Shown: piece after piece, positions 28,499 to 38,060 of the stretch
How the letters are laid out: each line of letters opens with the position of its first letter
Position numbering within the stretch: position 1 is the stretch's first letter
Source of the DNA: Mycetohabitans endofungorum
GTDB lineage: Bacteria > Pseudomonadota > Gammaproteobacteria > Burkholderiales > Burkholderiaceae
DNA length: 64,000 nucleotides
Assembly (NCBI RefSeq): GCF_002927045.1
Contig: NZ_PRDW01000002.1
Coordinates: 124,001 to 188,000 of the forward strand
Direction of reading: 5' to 3'
Translations under genes and position numbers: made by a program
Notes under the pieces: model-generated
Told to the model about the DNA's origin: nothing
Databases searched by the model: none
The model's input: only the letters and a program-made list of their open reading frames with translations

Positions 28499-30484
28499 GT
28501 GAAAAAGAAGATACCCGTGCGTGTTCACCGAGTATATCGCGCGGTCACAGGCGCGTTGACGGCGGCGCTTTTTGTCGTGTGCGGCAGCGCTTTTGCGGTA
28601 CGGCTGCTGCCTGGCGCCGTGCCGTCCGATCCGGACCAGATATTCGTGCAGCTTCGTGAGGCGGCACGCAGGAACGATGCGGCTGGCGCCACACGGCTGG
28701 CGGCATTGATTCCCGATTATCCCGCTGCGTCGTATCTGACGTACTTCCAGATCAAGCCCACGTTGTTCGATGACCAGGGCCACGCGCGTGTCGATGCGGA
28801 TGACGCACCGGTGCTCGATTTCCTGTCGCGCTACGATGGTCAGGCGATTGCGGAGCGGATGCGCGGCGATTACCTCGCGGTGCTCGGCGCGCGCCATGAT
28901 TGGCGCAATTTCGACGCCCAATATGCACGGTTTGTGCTCGACGACGATACGCAGGTCAAATGCTACGCGCTCGAGTCCAAGGCAGCACGGCGCCAGGATG
29001 TCGCCGACGCGGCGCGTGCGCTGCTCGTGGAGCCCAAATGGTATGGCGACGGCTGCATCGACCTGATCACCTATCTGGCGCAACGTGGCCAGTTCAGCGC
29101 CGATGACGTATGGGCACAGATCCGGCTGGCACTCGAGCAAGGCTACTCGAGCCTGGCGTCCAAGCTTGTCGACGCGCTCGGCAGCGACCGGCCCGATTCG
29201 GTGTTGTACGAGCAGGCGACGTCCTCTGCGCCGCTGTATTTGGCGCGCGGGATTGCGCCGAATACAGCGGCACACCAATTGGCGCTGGTCGCGATTACAG
29301 CGATGGCGCGCAAGGACCCAGCGCTGGCCGCAACGACATTCGCGTCGGTTAGCGAAGCGCTTACGCCTCAGGAGCGTGCGCTTGGCTGGGGAACGATCGC
29401 ATACCAGGGCGCCATCAAGCAGATGCCGGCGGCTGCGCACTGGTACCGCCTGACGAGCGGCACGCTGTTGAGCCCGCCGTCTTACGAATGGCGGGTGCGC
29501 AGTGCATTGATGGTCGGCGACTGGGCCATGGTGCGCTGGAGCATCGAGCAGATGCCGCCAACGTTGCGTGCACAACCTGCGTGGGTCTACTGGCATGCCC
29601 GGGCGCTGGCGCAGGTCGGCGACGAGGAGGCCGCCGCGCAGGAATACGAATCGATCGCATCGCAGTTCCACTTTTACGGCCAATTGGCCGCGGAGGAACT
29701 CGGTCGCAAGACGACAGTTCCACCGCGCACCGAGGTCACCGATGTGGAAGTTGAGGCGATGAGCAAGGTGCCCGGCTTCGCGCTCGCGCAGCGCTTTTAT
29801 GCACTAAACCTGCGCCTGGAAGGCAATCGCGAATGGAATTGGTCGCTGCGCCCGATGAGCGATCGGCAATTGCTCGCCGCCGCCGAGTATGCGCGTCGCA
29901 TCCAACTGTACGACCGCGCGGTGAACACCGCGGATCGCACGCAATCGCAGCACGACTTCACGCTGCGCTACTTGTCACCGTTCCGTCAGACGGTCGAGCG
30001 CGATGCGCAGCAGACCGGGCTGGACGTCGAATGGGCATATGGGCTGATGCGGCAGGAATCGCGCTTTATCATCAACGCACGCTCTGGCGTCGGTGCGAGC
30101 GGCTTGATGCAGCTGATGCCAGCCACCGCGCAGATGGTCGCCAAGAAAATCGGCCTAGGCACGCTGTCGCGTATGCAGATGAACGACATCGACACGAACA
30201 TCTTGCTCGGCACCAACTATCTGTCGATGATCTACAATCAGTTCGACGGCTCAGCCGTGCTCGCGACGGCGGGCTATAACGCCGGGCCCGGCCGGCCGCG
30301 CCAGTGGCAAAAGCGTTTCAACCGGCCAGTGGAGGGAGCGATCTTCGCGGAAACCATCCCGTTTTCAGAGACGCGGGACTATGTGAAGAACGTGCTGTCG
30401 AACACGACCTACTATGGCGTGCTGTTCGAGGGCCGGCCGCAGTCGCTGAAGGCGCGCCTGGGCGTGATCCTGCCCACGTCGTGA
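28499..30484 (+). CDS. slt: Soluble lytic murein transglycosylase
   Basis: Periplasmic peptidoglycan-cleaving enzyme of about 661 residues using GTG 28499 as start (VKKKIPVRVHRVYRAVTGALT), which places a signal peptide at residues 1-36. The long alpha-superhelical U/L domain fills about 40-480. The catalytic SLT domain is C-terminal: GLMRQESRFIINARSGVGASGLMQLMPATA holds the catalytic glutamate in RQESRF, and GYNAGPGRPRQW is the second motif. Length and domain order match Slt70. A perfect hairpin follows, then cca. Confidence 0.93.
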   Translation: MKKKIPVRVHRVYRAVTGALTAALFVVCGSAFAVRLLPGAVPSDPDQIFVQLREAARRNDAAGATRLAALIPDYPAASYLTYFQIKPTLFDDQGHARVDADDAPVLDFLSRYDGQAIAERMRGDYLAVLGARHDWRNFDAQYARFVLDDDTQVKCYALESKAARRQDVADAARALLVEPKWYGDGCIDLITYLAQRGQFSADDVWAQIRLALEQGYSSLASKLVDALGSDRPDSVLYEQATSSAPLYLARGIAPNTAAHQLALVAITAMARKDPALAATTFASVSEALTPQERALGWGTIAYQGAIKQMPAAAHWYRLTSGTLLSPPSYEWRVRSALMVGDWAMVRWSIEQMPPTLRAQPAWVYWHARALAQVGDEEAAAQEYESIASQFHFYGQLAAEELGRKTTVPPRTEVTDVEVEAMSKVPGFALAQRFYALNLRLEGNREWNWSLRPMSDRQLLAAAEYARRIQLYDRAVNTADRTQSQHDFTLRYLSPFRQTVERDAQQTGLDVEWAYGLMRQESRFIINARSGVGASGLMQLMPATAQMVAKKIGLGTLSRMQMNDIDTNILLGTNYLSMIYNQFDGSAVLATAGYNAGPGRPRQWQKRFNRPVEGAIFAETIPFSETRDYVKNVLSNTTYYGVLFEGRPQSLKARLGVILPTS

Positions 30485-30506
30485 CGAATCAGGGTGCGTG
30501 AGCGTA

Positions 30507-30530
30507 CGCATCGCGCTACAGCGCGATGCG
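30507..30530. terminator. 10-bp hairpin after slt
   Basis: CGCATCGCGC (30507-30516) pairs perfectly with GCGCGATGCG (30521-30530), loop TACA, 22 bases after the slt stop and 26 before cca. No T-run; possible mRNA-end structure or weak terminator. Confidence 0.5.
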
Positions 30531-30556
30531 CATGAGCGCGAGAGGGTGAACGACTA

Positions 30557-31801
30557 ATGAACGTATACGCAGTGGGTGGCGCCATCCGCGACGAGTTGCT
30601 GGGCAAGCCGGTGCAAGATCGCGATTACGTGGTGGTCGGGGCGACGCCCGAGCAGATGATGGCGCAGGGCTTTCGCCCCGTCGGCAAGGACTTTCCGGTA
30701 TTCCTGCACCCGCGCACGCAGGAGGAATATGCGTTGGCGCGCACGGAGCGCAAGACGGCAGCCGGCTATCACGGTTTCCAGTTTTTTTATGCGCCGGACG
30801 TGACGCTGGAGCAGGACCTGGCCCGGCGCGATCTGACCATCAATGCGATGGCACGGGCGGTGTCGCCCGATGGTACGCTGCACGGGCCCGTGATCGATCC
30901 ATTCAACGGCCAGGCGGATCTCCAGGCGCGTGTGTTCCGCCATGCCAGTGACGCGTTCGCCGAGGACCCGGTGCGCATTCTGCGGGTGGCGCGCTTTGCC
31001 GCGCGCTTTACCGATTTCACCGTTGCGCCGCAGACGCTGGCGTTGATGCGGCAGATGGTCGCGGCGGGCGAAGCCGATGCGCTGGTGCCCGAGCGCGTAT
31101 GGCAGGAACTCGCGCGCGGCTTGATGGAGGCCGAGCCGTCGCGGATGTTCGATGTACTGCGCCAATGCGGTGCGCTGGAGCGCGTGCTGCCCGAAGTGGC
31201 GAGGCTGTTCGGCGTGCCGCAGCGTGCCGACTATCATCCGGAAGTCGATACCGGCGTGCATGTGATGATGGTGATCGACTATGCGGCGGCGCGGCACTAT
31301 GCGCTGCCGGTACGCTTTGCCGCGCTCACGCACGACTTAGGCAAGGCCGACACGCCATCCCATGTGCTGCCACGCCACACTGGACATGAGGTGCGTAGCG
31401 TCGAGCGCATCTTGCCGCTGTGTGAACGTCTCAGGGTTCCCAACGATTGCCGCGACTTGGCGGTGTTGGTGGCGCGCGAACACGGCAACGTCCATCACGT
31501 GATGGAGATGGGGGCGGCCGCGCTGGTACGCATGCTCGAGCGCAGCGACGCGCTGCGCAAGCCTGCGCGGTTTGCGCAGGCGCTGCAGGCCTGCGAGGCG
31601 GACTTGCGCGGGCGCCTGAATTTCGCGTCTCATCCTTATCCCCAGGCCGAACGACTGCGCGTCGCACTGATGGCCGCTCGCGGCGTCGACGCCGGCGCCA
31701 TCGCGCAACGCACGGCCGGCGAGCCGGCCCGCATTAAGGAGGCCGTGCATGCGGCGCGTGTGCAGGCTGTCGAGTGTGCGATACGCGAGGGCGCACGGTA
31801 G
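30557..31801 (+). CDS. cca: Multifunctional CCA tRNA nucleotidyltransferase
   Basis: Adds or repairs the CCA end of tRNAs. 414 residues, usual for the multifunctional type. N-terminal polymerase domain: YAVGGAIRDELLGKPVQDRDYVVVG (nucleotidyl motif and metal-binding D-x-D), RRDLTINAMA (about 94-103) and the ATP/CTP-specific EDPVRILRVARFAARF. C-terminal HD domain with HDLGKADTPSHV (about 258-269), which gives phosphatase and phosphodiesterase activity in this class. Confidence 0.97.
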   Translation: MNVYAVGGAIRDELLGKPVQDRDYVVVGATPEQMMAQGFRPVGKDFPVFLHPRTQEEYALARTERKTAAGYHGFQFFYAPDVTLEQDLARRDLTINAMARAVSPDGTLHGPVIDPFNGQADLQARVFRHASDAFAEDPVRILRVARFAARFTDFTVAPQTLALMRQMVAAGEADALVPERVWQELARGLMEAEPSRMFDVLRQCGALERVLPEVARLFGVPQRADYHPEVDTGVHVMMVIDYAAARHYALPVRFAALTHDLGKADTPSHVLPRHTGHEVRSVERILPLCERLRVPNDCRDLAVLVAREHGNVHHVMEMGAAALVRMLERSDALRKPARFAQALQACEADLRGRLNFASHPYPQAERLRVALMAARGVDAGAIAQRTAGEPARIKEAVHAARVQAVECAIREGAR

Positions 31802-31967
31802 CGTGCCGGCGGCTATCTCGGGGATTTCACTGGTCGCAGCAACGCCCAAACTTGCTATGCTGTGCCGCGCCGCCGCGTAATACACCCGGCGCTTGGCGCG
31901 GACGGTCCGGTGCGCTCGTTGCCGAGCTGTTCCCCGCGCACATCCGCCCGACTGTGCTGCCGGTCGG

Positions 31968-32666
31968 CTACAGATGTTCGACCAGGAAAGTCAGCGTGCG
32001 CCCATGAGCCAACGCGGCTGCGCGTTGCTGGTAAGTCGCGCGATGCGTGCAGTTGAAGCCGTGGTGTGCGCCCGGGTACAGATGGAATTGGGCATTGTTC
32101 CGGCCCGTGAAGCGCTCCTTTACCTGACCCACCGCGGATAGCGGGATATTCGCGTCTTCCTCGGCATAGTGAAACAATATCGGCACATGCACCTGTGCCG
32201 CGCGGTCCAACTGGTTCTGGATGCCGCCGCCATAATAGGCGACCGCGGCGTCCACCGAGCCGTGCGCGGCCATGTTGTAGGCGAGCAGCCCGCCGAAGCA
32301 GTAACCGATCGCGGCGATCCTGCCATCTTGTTCCGGTAGCGCGCGCAGCGCCTGTGCAGTCGAGGCGAGGTCCTTCAGCGTCTTGCCGAAGTCGACCTGC
32401 TGCATCAGCGCGATGCCCCGGTTGCGATCCGCGTCTTCGTACCCGAGTTCGACTCGCGGCTCGCTGCGCCAGAAAATGTCCGGCGCCAGCACTACGTAGC
32501 CGTCTGCCGCGTACTGGTCGGCCACTTCGCGGATGTGCTGATTGACCCCAAAGATCTCCTGGATCAGTATGATCCCGGGACCCTTGCCGGTGTGCGGGAG
32601 CGCGAGATACGCCTGGAACGTTCCGTCGTCGGTAGCAATGTCATGCCATGTCGAATGCGTAGTCAC
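31968..32666 (-). CDS. Dienelactone hydrolase family protein
   Basis: 232-residue alpha/beta hydrolase. Catalytic triad visible: nucleophile C123 in GYCFGG, D171 in EEDANIP and His 201/202 in GAHHGF; the conserved glutamate E37 in IQEIFGVN matches the true dienelactone hydrolase arrangement. Substrate unknown; no aromatic degradation genes lie nearby. The 166 bases before it (31802-31967) appear empty. Confidence 0.92.
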   Translation of the reverse strand: MTTHSTWHDIATDDGTFQAYLALPHTGKGPGIILIQEIFGVNQHIREVADQYAADGYVVLAPDIFWRSEPRVELGYEDADRNRGIALMQQVDFGKTLKDLASTAQALRALPEQDGRIAAIGYCFGGLLAYNMAAHGSVDAAVAYYGGGIQNQLDRAAQVHVPILFHYAEEDANIPLSAVGQVKERFTGRNNAQFHLYPGAHHGFNCTHRATYQQRAAALAHGRTLTFLVEHL

Positions 32667-32986
32667 GTTGATCTCCGAGTCACTAAAAAGAACCGAATGG
32701 AAAGGGTTGGTCAGTGTGACACCATTTCAATTTTTGCGCGCGCATCGCCGGTGCATTGCGTTGTGGCGGTGACCGGAATGAATAATCTCAAAGCATTCCC
32801 CTAAATTAATTTGATGGCCTACACTGGCGCGCAGCTTGTGACGTCGCTTGTCAAAAACGCGCGTCGTTTCAGGCTTGCTAAGTGCATGACGATGCGTCAG
32901 GCACGGCTGCTCACGCCAGTGTTTCGGCATCTGGCATGGCACGGGGCAGGCACGCCGGAATTCTGGGGCCGAAACTGGAGACGTAC

Positions 32987-34132
32987 ATGACCATCAAGCT
33001 TCACAAGCTGCTGCCGGTCAGTGCTGCGGCCATGCTGTGCGCCGCTTTTGCCACCGGCGCGTCGGCGGATACAATCGTCAAGATCGGTCACGTCGCGCCG
33101 TTGACCGGTGGTATCGCTCACCTGGGCAAGGACAACGAAAACGGCGCCCGGCTAGCTATCGAGGAAATCAACGCCAAGGGCCTCATAATCAATGGCCAGA
33201 AGGTCAAGCTCGAGTTGGATGCACAGGATGATGCGGCCGACCCTCGCACCGCCACGCAGGTCGCGCAAAAGCTGGTCGATGACAAGGTCGTGGGCGTGGT
33301 CGGTCACCTGAACTCGGGTACGTCGATCCCGGCCTCCAAGATCTACAGCGATGCGGGCATCGTGCAGATTTCTCCGGCGGCGACCAATCCCGCGTACACC
33401 CAACAGGGTTTCAAGACGACGTATCGCGTGGTGGGGACCGATGCGCAGCAAGGCCCGGCGTTAGCCAATTACGCGGCCAAGAACCTGAAGATCAAGTCCG
33501 TGGCGATTGTCGACGACTCGACGGCATACGGGCAGGGCTTAGCCAACGAATTCGAGAAGACGGCCAAGTCGCTCGGCCTGAAGGTGATGTCACATGATGC
33601 GACCAATGACAAGGCTGTGGACTTTCGCGCGATCCTGACCAAGGTCAAGGGCAAGAACCCAGATGCGATCATGTACGGTGGCATGGACGCCACCGGTGGT
33701 CCGTTCGCCAAGCAGGCCAAGCAACTCGGCTTGCGGGCCAAGATCCTTGCGGGCGACGGCGTGTGTACCGACAAGCTGTCGGACCTGGCGGGTGACGCCA
33801 CCGACAACATTGTGTGCTCGGAAGCAGGCATGGCGCTCGAGCAGATGAAAGGGGGCAAGGCGTTTCAGGCCAAGTATGAAAAGCGCTTCGGTCAGTCGAT
33901 CCAGATCTATGCGCCGTTCACCTACGATGCGGTGTACATTATTGCCGACGCGATGAAACGCGCCAACTCGACCGATCCGGCGAAGATTTTGGCCGCGATG
34001 CCGAATACCGACTACAAGGGCGTGATCGGCGAGACTACGTTCGATGCGAAGGGCGACCTCAAACACGGCGTGATCTCACTGTATAACTACAAAGCCGGCA
34101 AGAAGTCGGTGCTGGACGTGGTGAAGATGTAA
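32987..34132 (+). CDS. Branched-chain amino acid ABC transporter substrate-binding protein (LivJ/LivK-like)
   Basis: 381-residue periplasmic type I binding protein. Start 32987 follows CTGGAG; the signal peptide runs to about residue 26 (AAMLCAAFATGASA). The mature sequence TIVKIGHVAPLTGGIAHLGKD and the VGVVGHLNSGTSIPASKIY region (about 100-118) are the LivJ/LivK pattern. The usual membrane and ATPase genes do not follow, so it relies on components encoded elsewhere. A strong terminator closes it. Confidence 0.93.
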   Translation: MTIKLHKLLPVSAAAMLCAAFATGASADTIVKIGHVAPLTGGIAHLGKDNENGARLAIEEINAKGLIINGQKVKLELDAQDDAADPRTATQVAQKLVDDKVVGVVGHLNSGTSIPASKIYSDAGIVQISPAATNPAYTQQGFKTTYRVVGTDAQQGPALANYAAKNLKIKSVAIVDDSTAYGQGLANEFEKTAKSLGLKVMSHDATNDKAVDFRAILTKVKGKNPDAIMYGGMDATGGPFAKQAKQLGLRAKILAGDGVCTDKLSDLAGDATDNIVCSEAGMALEQMKGGKAFQAKYEKRFGQSIQIYAPFTYDAVYIIADAMKRANSTDPAKILAAMPNTDYKGVIGETTFDAKGDLKHGVISLYNYKAGKKSVLDVVKM

Positions 34133-34173
34133 CTCGGCGGGCCGCGCTTGACGCGTTCCACGCTTATCCTAGG

Positions 34174-34205
34174 GCACACGCGCCGATGCGGCGCGTGTGC
34201 TTTTT
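34174..34205 (+). terminator. Intrinsic terminator after the LivK-like gene
   Basis: GCACACGCGCC (34174-34184) pairs perfectly with 34190-34200 around a 5-base loop and is followed by TTTTT. It ends the binding-protein transcript. Confidence 0.85.
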
Positions 34206-34320
34206 CACCTATATCGCCATCGACTACACAGGGGTTCAGGCAATATCTCGGACAACGACAACCTCAGAACGCTATTATCAAAGTGCGTCGGCAATTGCGC
34301 GCGATATGGGTAGGACCGGT

Positions 34321-35541
34321 TCACAGTCCGATGCGTTTCAGGCCCCGCGGCCCGACGACGGCGACCAGCGCTGCGCACAGCGCGACAATCGATAGTCCAA
34401 TCGGTAGCGTCGTGGCTTGAGCCACGCCACCGATCAGCGCAGGGCCCACCAGCAATCCCACATATGCCATTCCCGCAACGCGTGCCAAGCCCTGCGCTGC
34501 GCGCACGCCTTTGACGTTGGCCGCCGCGGCAAACAGTACCGGCATCATGTTCGCCATGCCGAGTCCCATCAACGTGAAGCCGGTCAGCACGATATACGGA
34601 AAAGGCAGCAGCAACGCGATCACCATGCCGACACAGGCGAGCAACGCGCTCATGCAGACGAGTTGGGGCGCGCCGAGACGGGCGCGGATCCAGTCGCCTG
34701 CGAATCGTGCAACGGCCATGCCGGCTGAAAACGACGCGTACGCTGTACTTGCAAAAGCGGGGCTGGTCAGTACGATGTCGCGCATATAAACAGTCGTCCA
34801 GTCGTACATTGCACCTTCGGCGATCAGCGCGATCAGCGCGACACTGCCGAGCAGCACCAACTCACGCGAGCCGCTGCGTGGCTTGCCCGGCGGCGGCTGC
34901 CTGTTCTCGGTGACATGCGGCAACACGCGGCCACGCGCCGCGAGTAGGACCGCGGTGGCTATCAATGACACCACAGCCATATGCAGCTCAGGGGCGATAC
35001 CTAGGCCAAGCAACGCCGCACCGGCAGCCGCCCCGCCCATGCCGCCGATGCTCCACATGCCGTGCAACGACGACATGATCGGCTTGGCAGCGGCGTTCTC
35101 GACCGCACTGGCTTCGGCATTCATTGCGACATCGACGGTGGCCATCGTGACCCCGAACAGTGCGAGCATGGCCAGCAGTGCAATATAGGAAGGCATGGTG
35201 AGCACGAGCGACGCACTGACTCCCATCGCGGGGCCGGTAATCAGGTACGCGCGGCGCGTACCCACCTTCGCGAGCCATGGCCCGACACGCAGCATCGCCG
35301 CAATCGAACCGCCGGCCACTGCAAGTAGCGCGACGGACAATTGTGCGGCGTCCAGTGCGAATTTGTCGCGTATCGTCGGTATATTTACGCCCCACGACGC
35401 GTACAGCATGCCGCTCACGAAGAAGACCGCCATCGTCGCGATGCGCGCGCGCCATAGTGCCGAGCGCGGCAATCGCCGCGCGGTGGAGGAGGGTGACGTG
35501 GCAGCCGGGTCAGGCACATTCGAAAAGTATTGATCTGACAC
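34321..35541 (-). CDS. Major facilitator superfamily transporter
   Basis: About 406-residue inner-membrane transporter with 12 predicted helices beginning at RIATMAVFFVSGMLYASWGVNIP. It resembles the YbjJ-like MFS group (opening with SWGVNIPTIRDKF and RVGPWLAKVGTRRAYL in the loop 2-3 position). The start is uncertain: no ATG precedes the first helix, so GTG 35541 is used, with GTG 35625 as a longer alternative. Substrate unknown; convergent with the LivK-like gene. Confidence 0.8.
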   Translation of the reverse strand: MSDQYFSNVPDPAATSPSSTARRLPRSALWRARIATMAVFFVSGMLYASWGVNIPTIRDKFALDAAQLSVALLAVAGGSIAAMLRVGPWLAKVGTRRAYLITGPAMGVSASLVLTMPSYIALLAMLALFGVTMATVDVAMNAEASAVENAAAKPIMSSLHGMWSIGGMGGAAAGAALLGLGIAPELHMAVVSLIATAVLLAARGRVLPHVTENRQPPPGKPRSGSRELVLLGSVALIALIAEGAMYDWTTVYMRDIVLTSPAFASTAYASFSAGMAVARFAGDWIRARLGAPQLVCMSALLACVGMVIALLLPFPYIVLTGFTLMGLGMANMMPVLFAAAANVKGVRAAQGLARVAGMAYVGLLVGPALIGGVAQATTLPIGLSIVALCAALVAVVGPRGLKRIGL

Positions 35542-35680
35542 AAGTGAACCCCGCGGCGAGCCCGTCGAATGGGGCAGCGCCGAGCTGAAGTGAACGGGAC
35601 CGCGTCCAGCACGCGGCAAGATCACTTATTTTAGCGAACGCTTGATACCCGCGTCGCCAGCGAGCCGTTAAGATTATTGC

Positions 35681-35728
35681 GTGCTGTGCTGTGCTGTGCT
35701 GTGCTGTGCTGTGCTGTGCTGTGCTGTG
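35681..35728. repeat. Pentanucleotide tandem repeat (GTGCT)9
   Basis: Nine perfect copies of GTGCT run from 35681 to 35725, with a partial tenth. They lie upstream of both the MFS gene and the H-NS-like gene, outside any supported coding frame. Perfect short repeats of this kind change length by slipped-strand mispairing. Confidence 0.95.
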
Positions 35729-36211
35729 AGGCCCAATGCCCGACTTCCCGGACGGTGGCGCGTTCGCTACGCGAAATTATTTGAAACACGAACGCGTGCG
35801 CATTCTTCTGCTGAAAGGGTTAAACCCCGACGTATTAATTAATCTGACCATTCGTCGTCAGTAGAATAGTGCCTCGCTTCTCAGTAGTCAGGAAAAGTCC
35901 GAACTAGTCAATAGACAAGAGCCCGCACCTTAGCAGTTTATCGAATAAAATCGAAACTGGACGTCGATTGCCACGGCCTCCGGATGATTGTTGACCAGTG
36001 GTTCTCCACTGCGTTCGCCGCTGTAATAGGCAGTCGCGCGAGCATACTTTTGTAACATGACCTCAATCCAATGCTGAATCTGTATATCAGCTATTTGTCT
36101 CAGTCGCATTTTGTGTTAAATTCACCTGGTACTATTCCGAGGTGATCTCATCTCTATTGGAGCGACTTAACGGGCGCAGAACCGAGTCGTGTCTACTATC
36201 CAAGGACCCCT
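35729..36211. other. Long non-coding leader region before the H-NS-like gene
   Basis: 480 bases with no supported gene. The second half is AT-richer than the surroundings, as often seen in front of H-NS-type genes; AAGGA just before 36212 serves as the ribosome site. I could not place a convincing promoter by eye. Confidence 0.5.
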
Positions 36212-36511
36212 ATGTCATCGTACAAAGAGCTTCTTGCACAGCGTGAAAAGCTGGAAAAGCAAATCGAAGAGGCAAAGGCCAAAGAGTTTGCTGAAGTTGT
36301 CAACGACATCAAACAAAAGATGGCCGATTATGGTATTACGCTGGCTGATCTCGGCTTTGGCCGGGGCAAGCTGGCGAAGGCGGGACGGCCTCGTGCAGGT
36401 GTGGCGCCGAAATATCGCGACCCTGCCAGTGGCAGCACTTGGTCGGGTCGTGGCAAACCGCCGAAGTGGATTGCTGGAAAGAATCGGGATCAGTATTTGA
36501 TTCAGCAATAA
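36212..36511 (+). CDS. H-NS family nucleoid-associated protein
   Basis: 99-residue small DNA-binding protein that silences AT-rich, often foreign, DNA. An N-terminal coiled coil (about 4-45, KELLAQREKLEKQIEEAKAK) for oligomerisation, a linker, and a C-terminal DNA-binding domain YRDPASGSTWSGRGKPPKW (about 68-86) with the diagnostic TWSGRGKPPKW hook are all visible. Typical length for beta-proteobacterial H-NS proteins. The AT-rich island at 48.8-52.7 kb is the kind of target such a protein would silence. Confidence 0.96.
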   Translation: MSSYKELLAQREKLEKQIEEAKAKEFAEVVNDIKQKMADYGITLADLGFGRGKLAKAGRPRAGVAPKYRDPASGSTWSGRGKPPKWIAGKNRDQYLIQQ

Positions 36512-36574
36512 GTCAGGAAGCCGCGCAAGCGGTTATAGCGAGGGCGTGCCGAACCACGGATTGCCCACAAAGAG

Positions 36575-36611
36575 AAGGCCGTGTGCCCGACAAGGGCCAC
36601 TGGCCTTTTTT
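36575..36611 (+). terminator. Intrinsic terminator after the H-NS-like gene
   Basis: AAGGCCGTG (36575-36583) pairs, with one bulge, with CACTGGCCTT (36598-36607), followed by TTTTTT. Located 64 bases after the stop. The rest of the gap to 36880 holds nothing supported. Confidence 0.7.
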
Positions 36612-36880
36612 ATTGCTGCGCCCCAAACCGTGCCGGACGCGAAACAAGCCGGGCCTCAAACCATGGTGGACTCAAAGCCATACCGGCTGCGTACTCTGAC
36701 GGATACTGCGAAATGGCGTGTGATAGCCCTGCAGCGTGTTGCAGACGTGTAATGAGAATGCGTCACATCATCGTAAACCGATGATTTTATTCTGAAAAAA
36801 TCGTACGAGCGGCGCGAACCGGATTCGGCTGATAAAATAGCCATCCAATCGATGGTCTTCGCCGCCCTGATCTATTTTTC

Positions 36881-38047
36881 ATGACCGCTCCGTTGCCCGA
36901 GCGCCAAGTCGTCGCGCAGAAATCCACATTGGTGAGCATCGTACTCAATACGGTGCTGATGATGACGCAGATCGTGGTCGGCGTGCTTGCCCATTCGCAA
37001 GCGTTGATTGCCGACGGGGTGCATTCGCTGGCCGACCTCGTGTCTGACTTCGTCGTGCTGGTTGCTAATCGGCACAGCGGGGCCCACCCGGACGCCGATC
37101 ACAACTACGGCCATAGCCGCTACGAAACCGTTGCTTCGCTTTTTCTGGGTAGCCTGCTGATCGTCGTGGGCATCGGCATGATGTGGCGCGGCGCTCAGCG
37201 CATCGCCGTTCTCGATGAGATCCCGCCCGTGCATGTGTCCGCGCTCGTCGTCGCCGTGGCGGTGCTGCTTTCCAAGGAATTACTGTTCCGCTACATGTTG
37301 CGCGAGGCGCAGCGGGTGCGTTCGGCGATGCTGGTGGCCAATGCATGGCATGCCCGATCCGATGCCGCGTCCTCGCTCGTGGTTGCGGTCGGTATCGTCG
37401 GCAGTCTGGCGGGCTGGCGGTGGCTGGATCCGATCGCGGTAGCCGTCGTCGGCTTCATGATTGTCCGGATGGGCTGGATTTTTGGCTGGGATGCGCTCCA
37501 GGACCTGTCGGACCGGGCGTTGGACGAGCAGACGACACGTCGGATCCGCGAAATGCTGTTATCGACGCCTGGCGTGCAAGGGGTGCATGAGCTGAGAACG
37601 CGCAAGATGGGCGATGCGGCATTGGTCGATGCCCATATACTCGTGGAACCTCGAATCACCGTTTCTGAGGGGCACTATATCGCGGAGACGGCCCGTCTGC
37701 GTGTATTGAAGGAGCCGCACGTGCTTGATGCGTTGATCCACGTTGATCCGGAGAGCGACGACGAGCGCATCGCGTGGGAAGCGTTGCCGCCGCGCGATCG
37801 GCTGCGCAAGAATTTGGAGCGCGAACTCTCCCCTCACGGCGTGCAGTTCGTGTCGTTCGACATCCATTATCTGCGGCACGGCGTCGAGCTTGACTTGCTG
37901 CTCACACCGGGCAGTGGCGCGCAAGCCGGTGGTGATCATGACTTAACTCAGGCGCTCGATCTCGATGCCGTCGCCCGGCGTCTTGGCGTGTGCCAGATCC
38001 GGCTGCAGCAGAGGGTCGGTTCGGCTGCGGTGCACGCGACGGCCTGA
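36881..38047 (+). CDS. Cation diffusion facilitator metal exporter
   Basis: 388-residue inner-membrane antiporter for divalent metals (Zn, Fe, Co or Mn). Six helices in the first 215 residues with the transport site aspartates in ADGVHSLADLVSD (D45 and neighbours) and AWHARSDAASSLVV (helix 5), followed by a cytoplasmic regulatory domain (about 220-300) and an unusual additional C-terminal region of about 90 residues. Metal specificity is not evident; the His-containing loop HPDADHNYGH matches FieF/MamM-type members. Confidence 0.93.
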   Translation: MTAPLPERQVVAQKSTLVSIVLNTVLMMTQIVVGVLAHSQALIADGVHSLADLVSDFVVLVANRHSGAHPDADHNYGHSRYETVASLFLGSLLIVVGIGMMWRGAQRIAVLDEIPPVHVSALVVAVAVLLSKELLFRYMLREAQRVRSAMLVANAWHARSDAASSLVVAVGIVGSLAGWRWLDPIAVAVVGFMIVRMGWIFGWDALQDLSDRALDEQTTRRIREMLLSTPGVQGVHELRTRKMGDAALVDAHILVEPRITVSEGHYIAETARLRVLKEPHVLDALIHVDPESDDERIAWEALPPRDRLRKNLERELSPHGVQFVSFDIHYLRHGVELDLLLTPGSGAQAGGDHDLTQALDLDAVARRLGVCQIRLQQRVGSAAVHATA

Positions 38048-38060
38048 TGCGCACACCGTA

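Noticed and set aside
34201-34420. Short plus-strand frames after the LivK-like gene
   Set aside because: They begin within the terminator and run into the MFS gene on the other strand.
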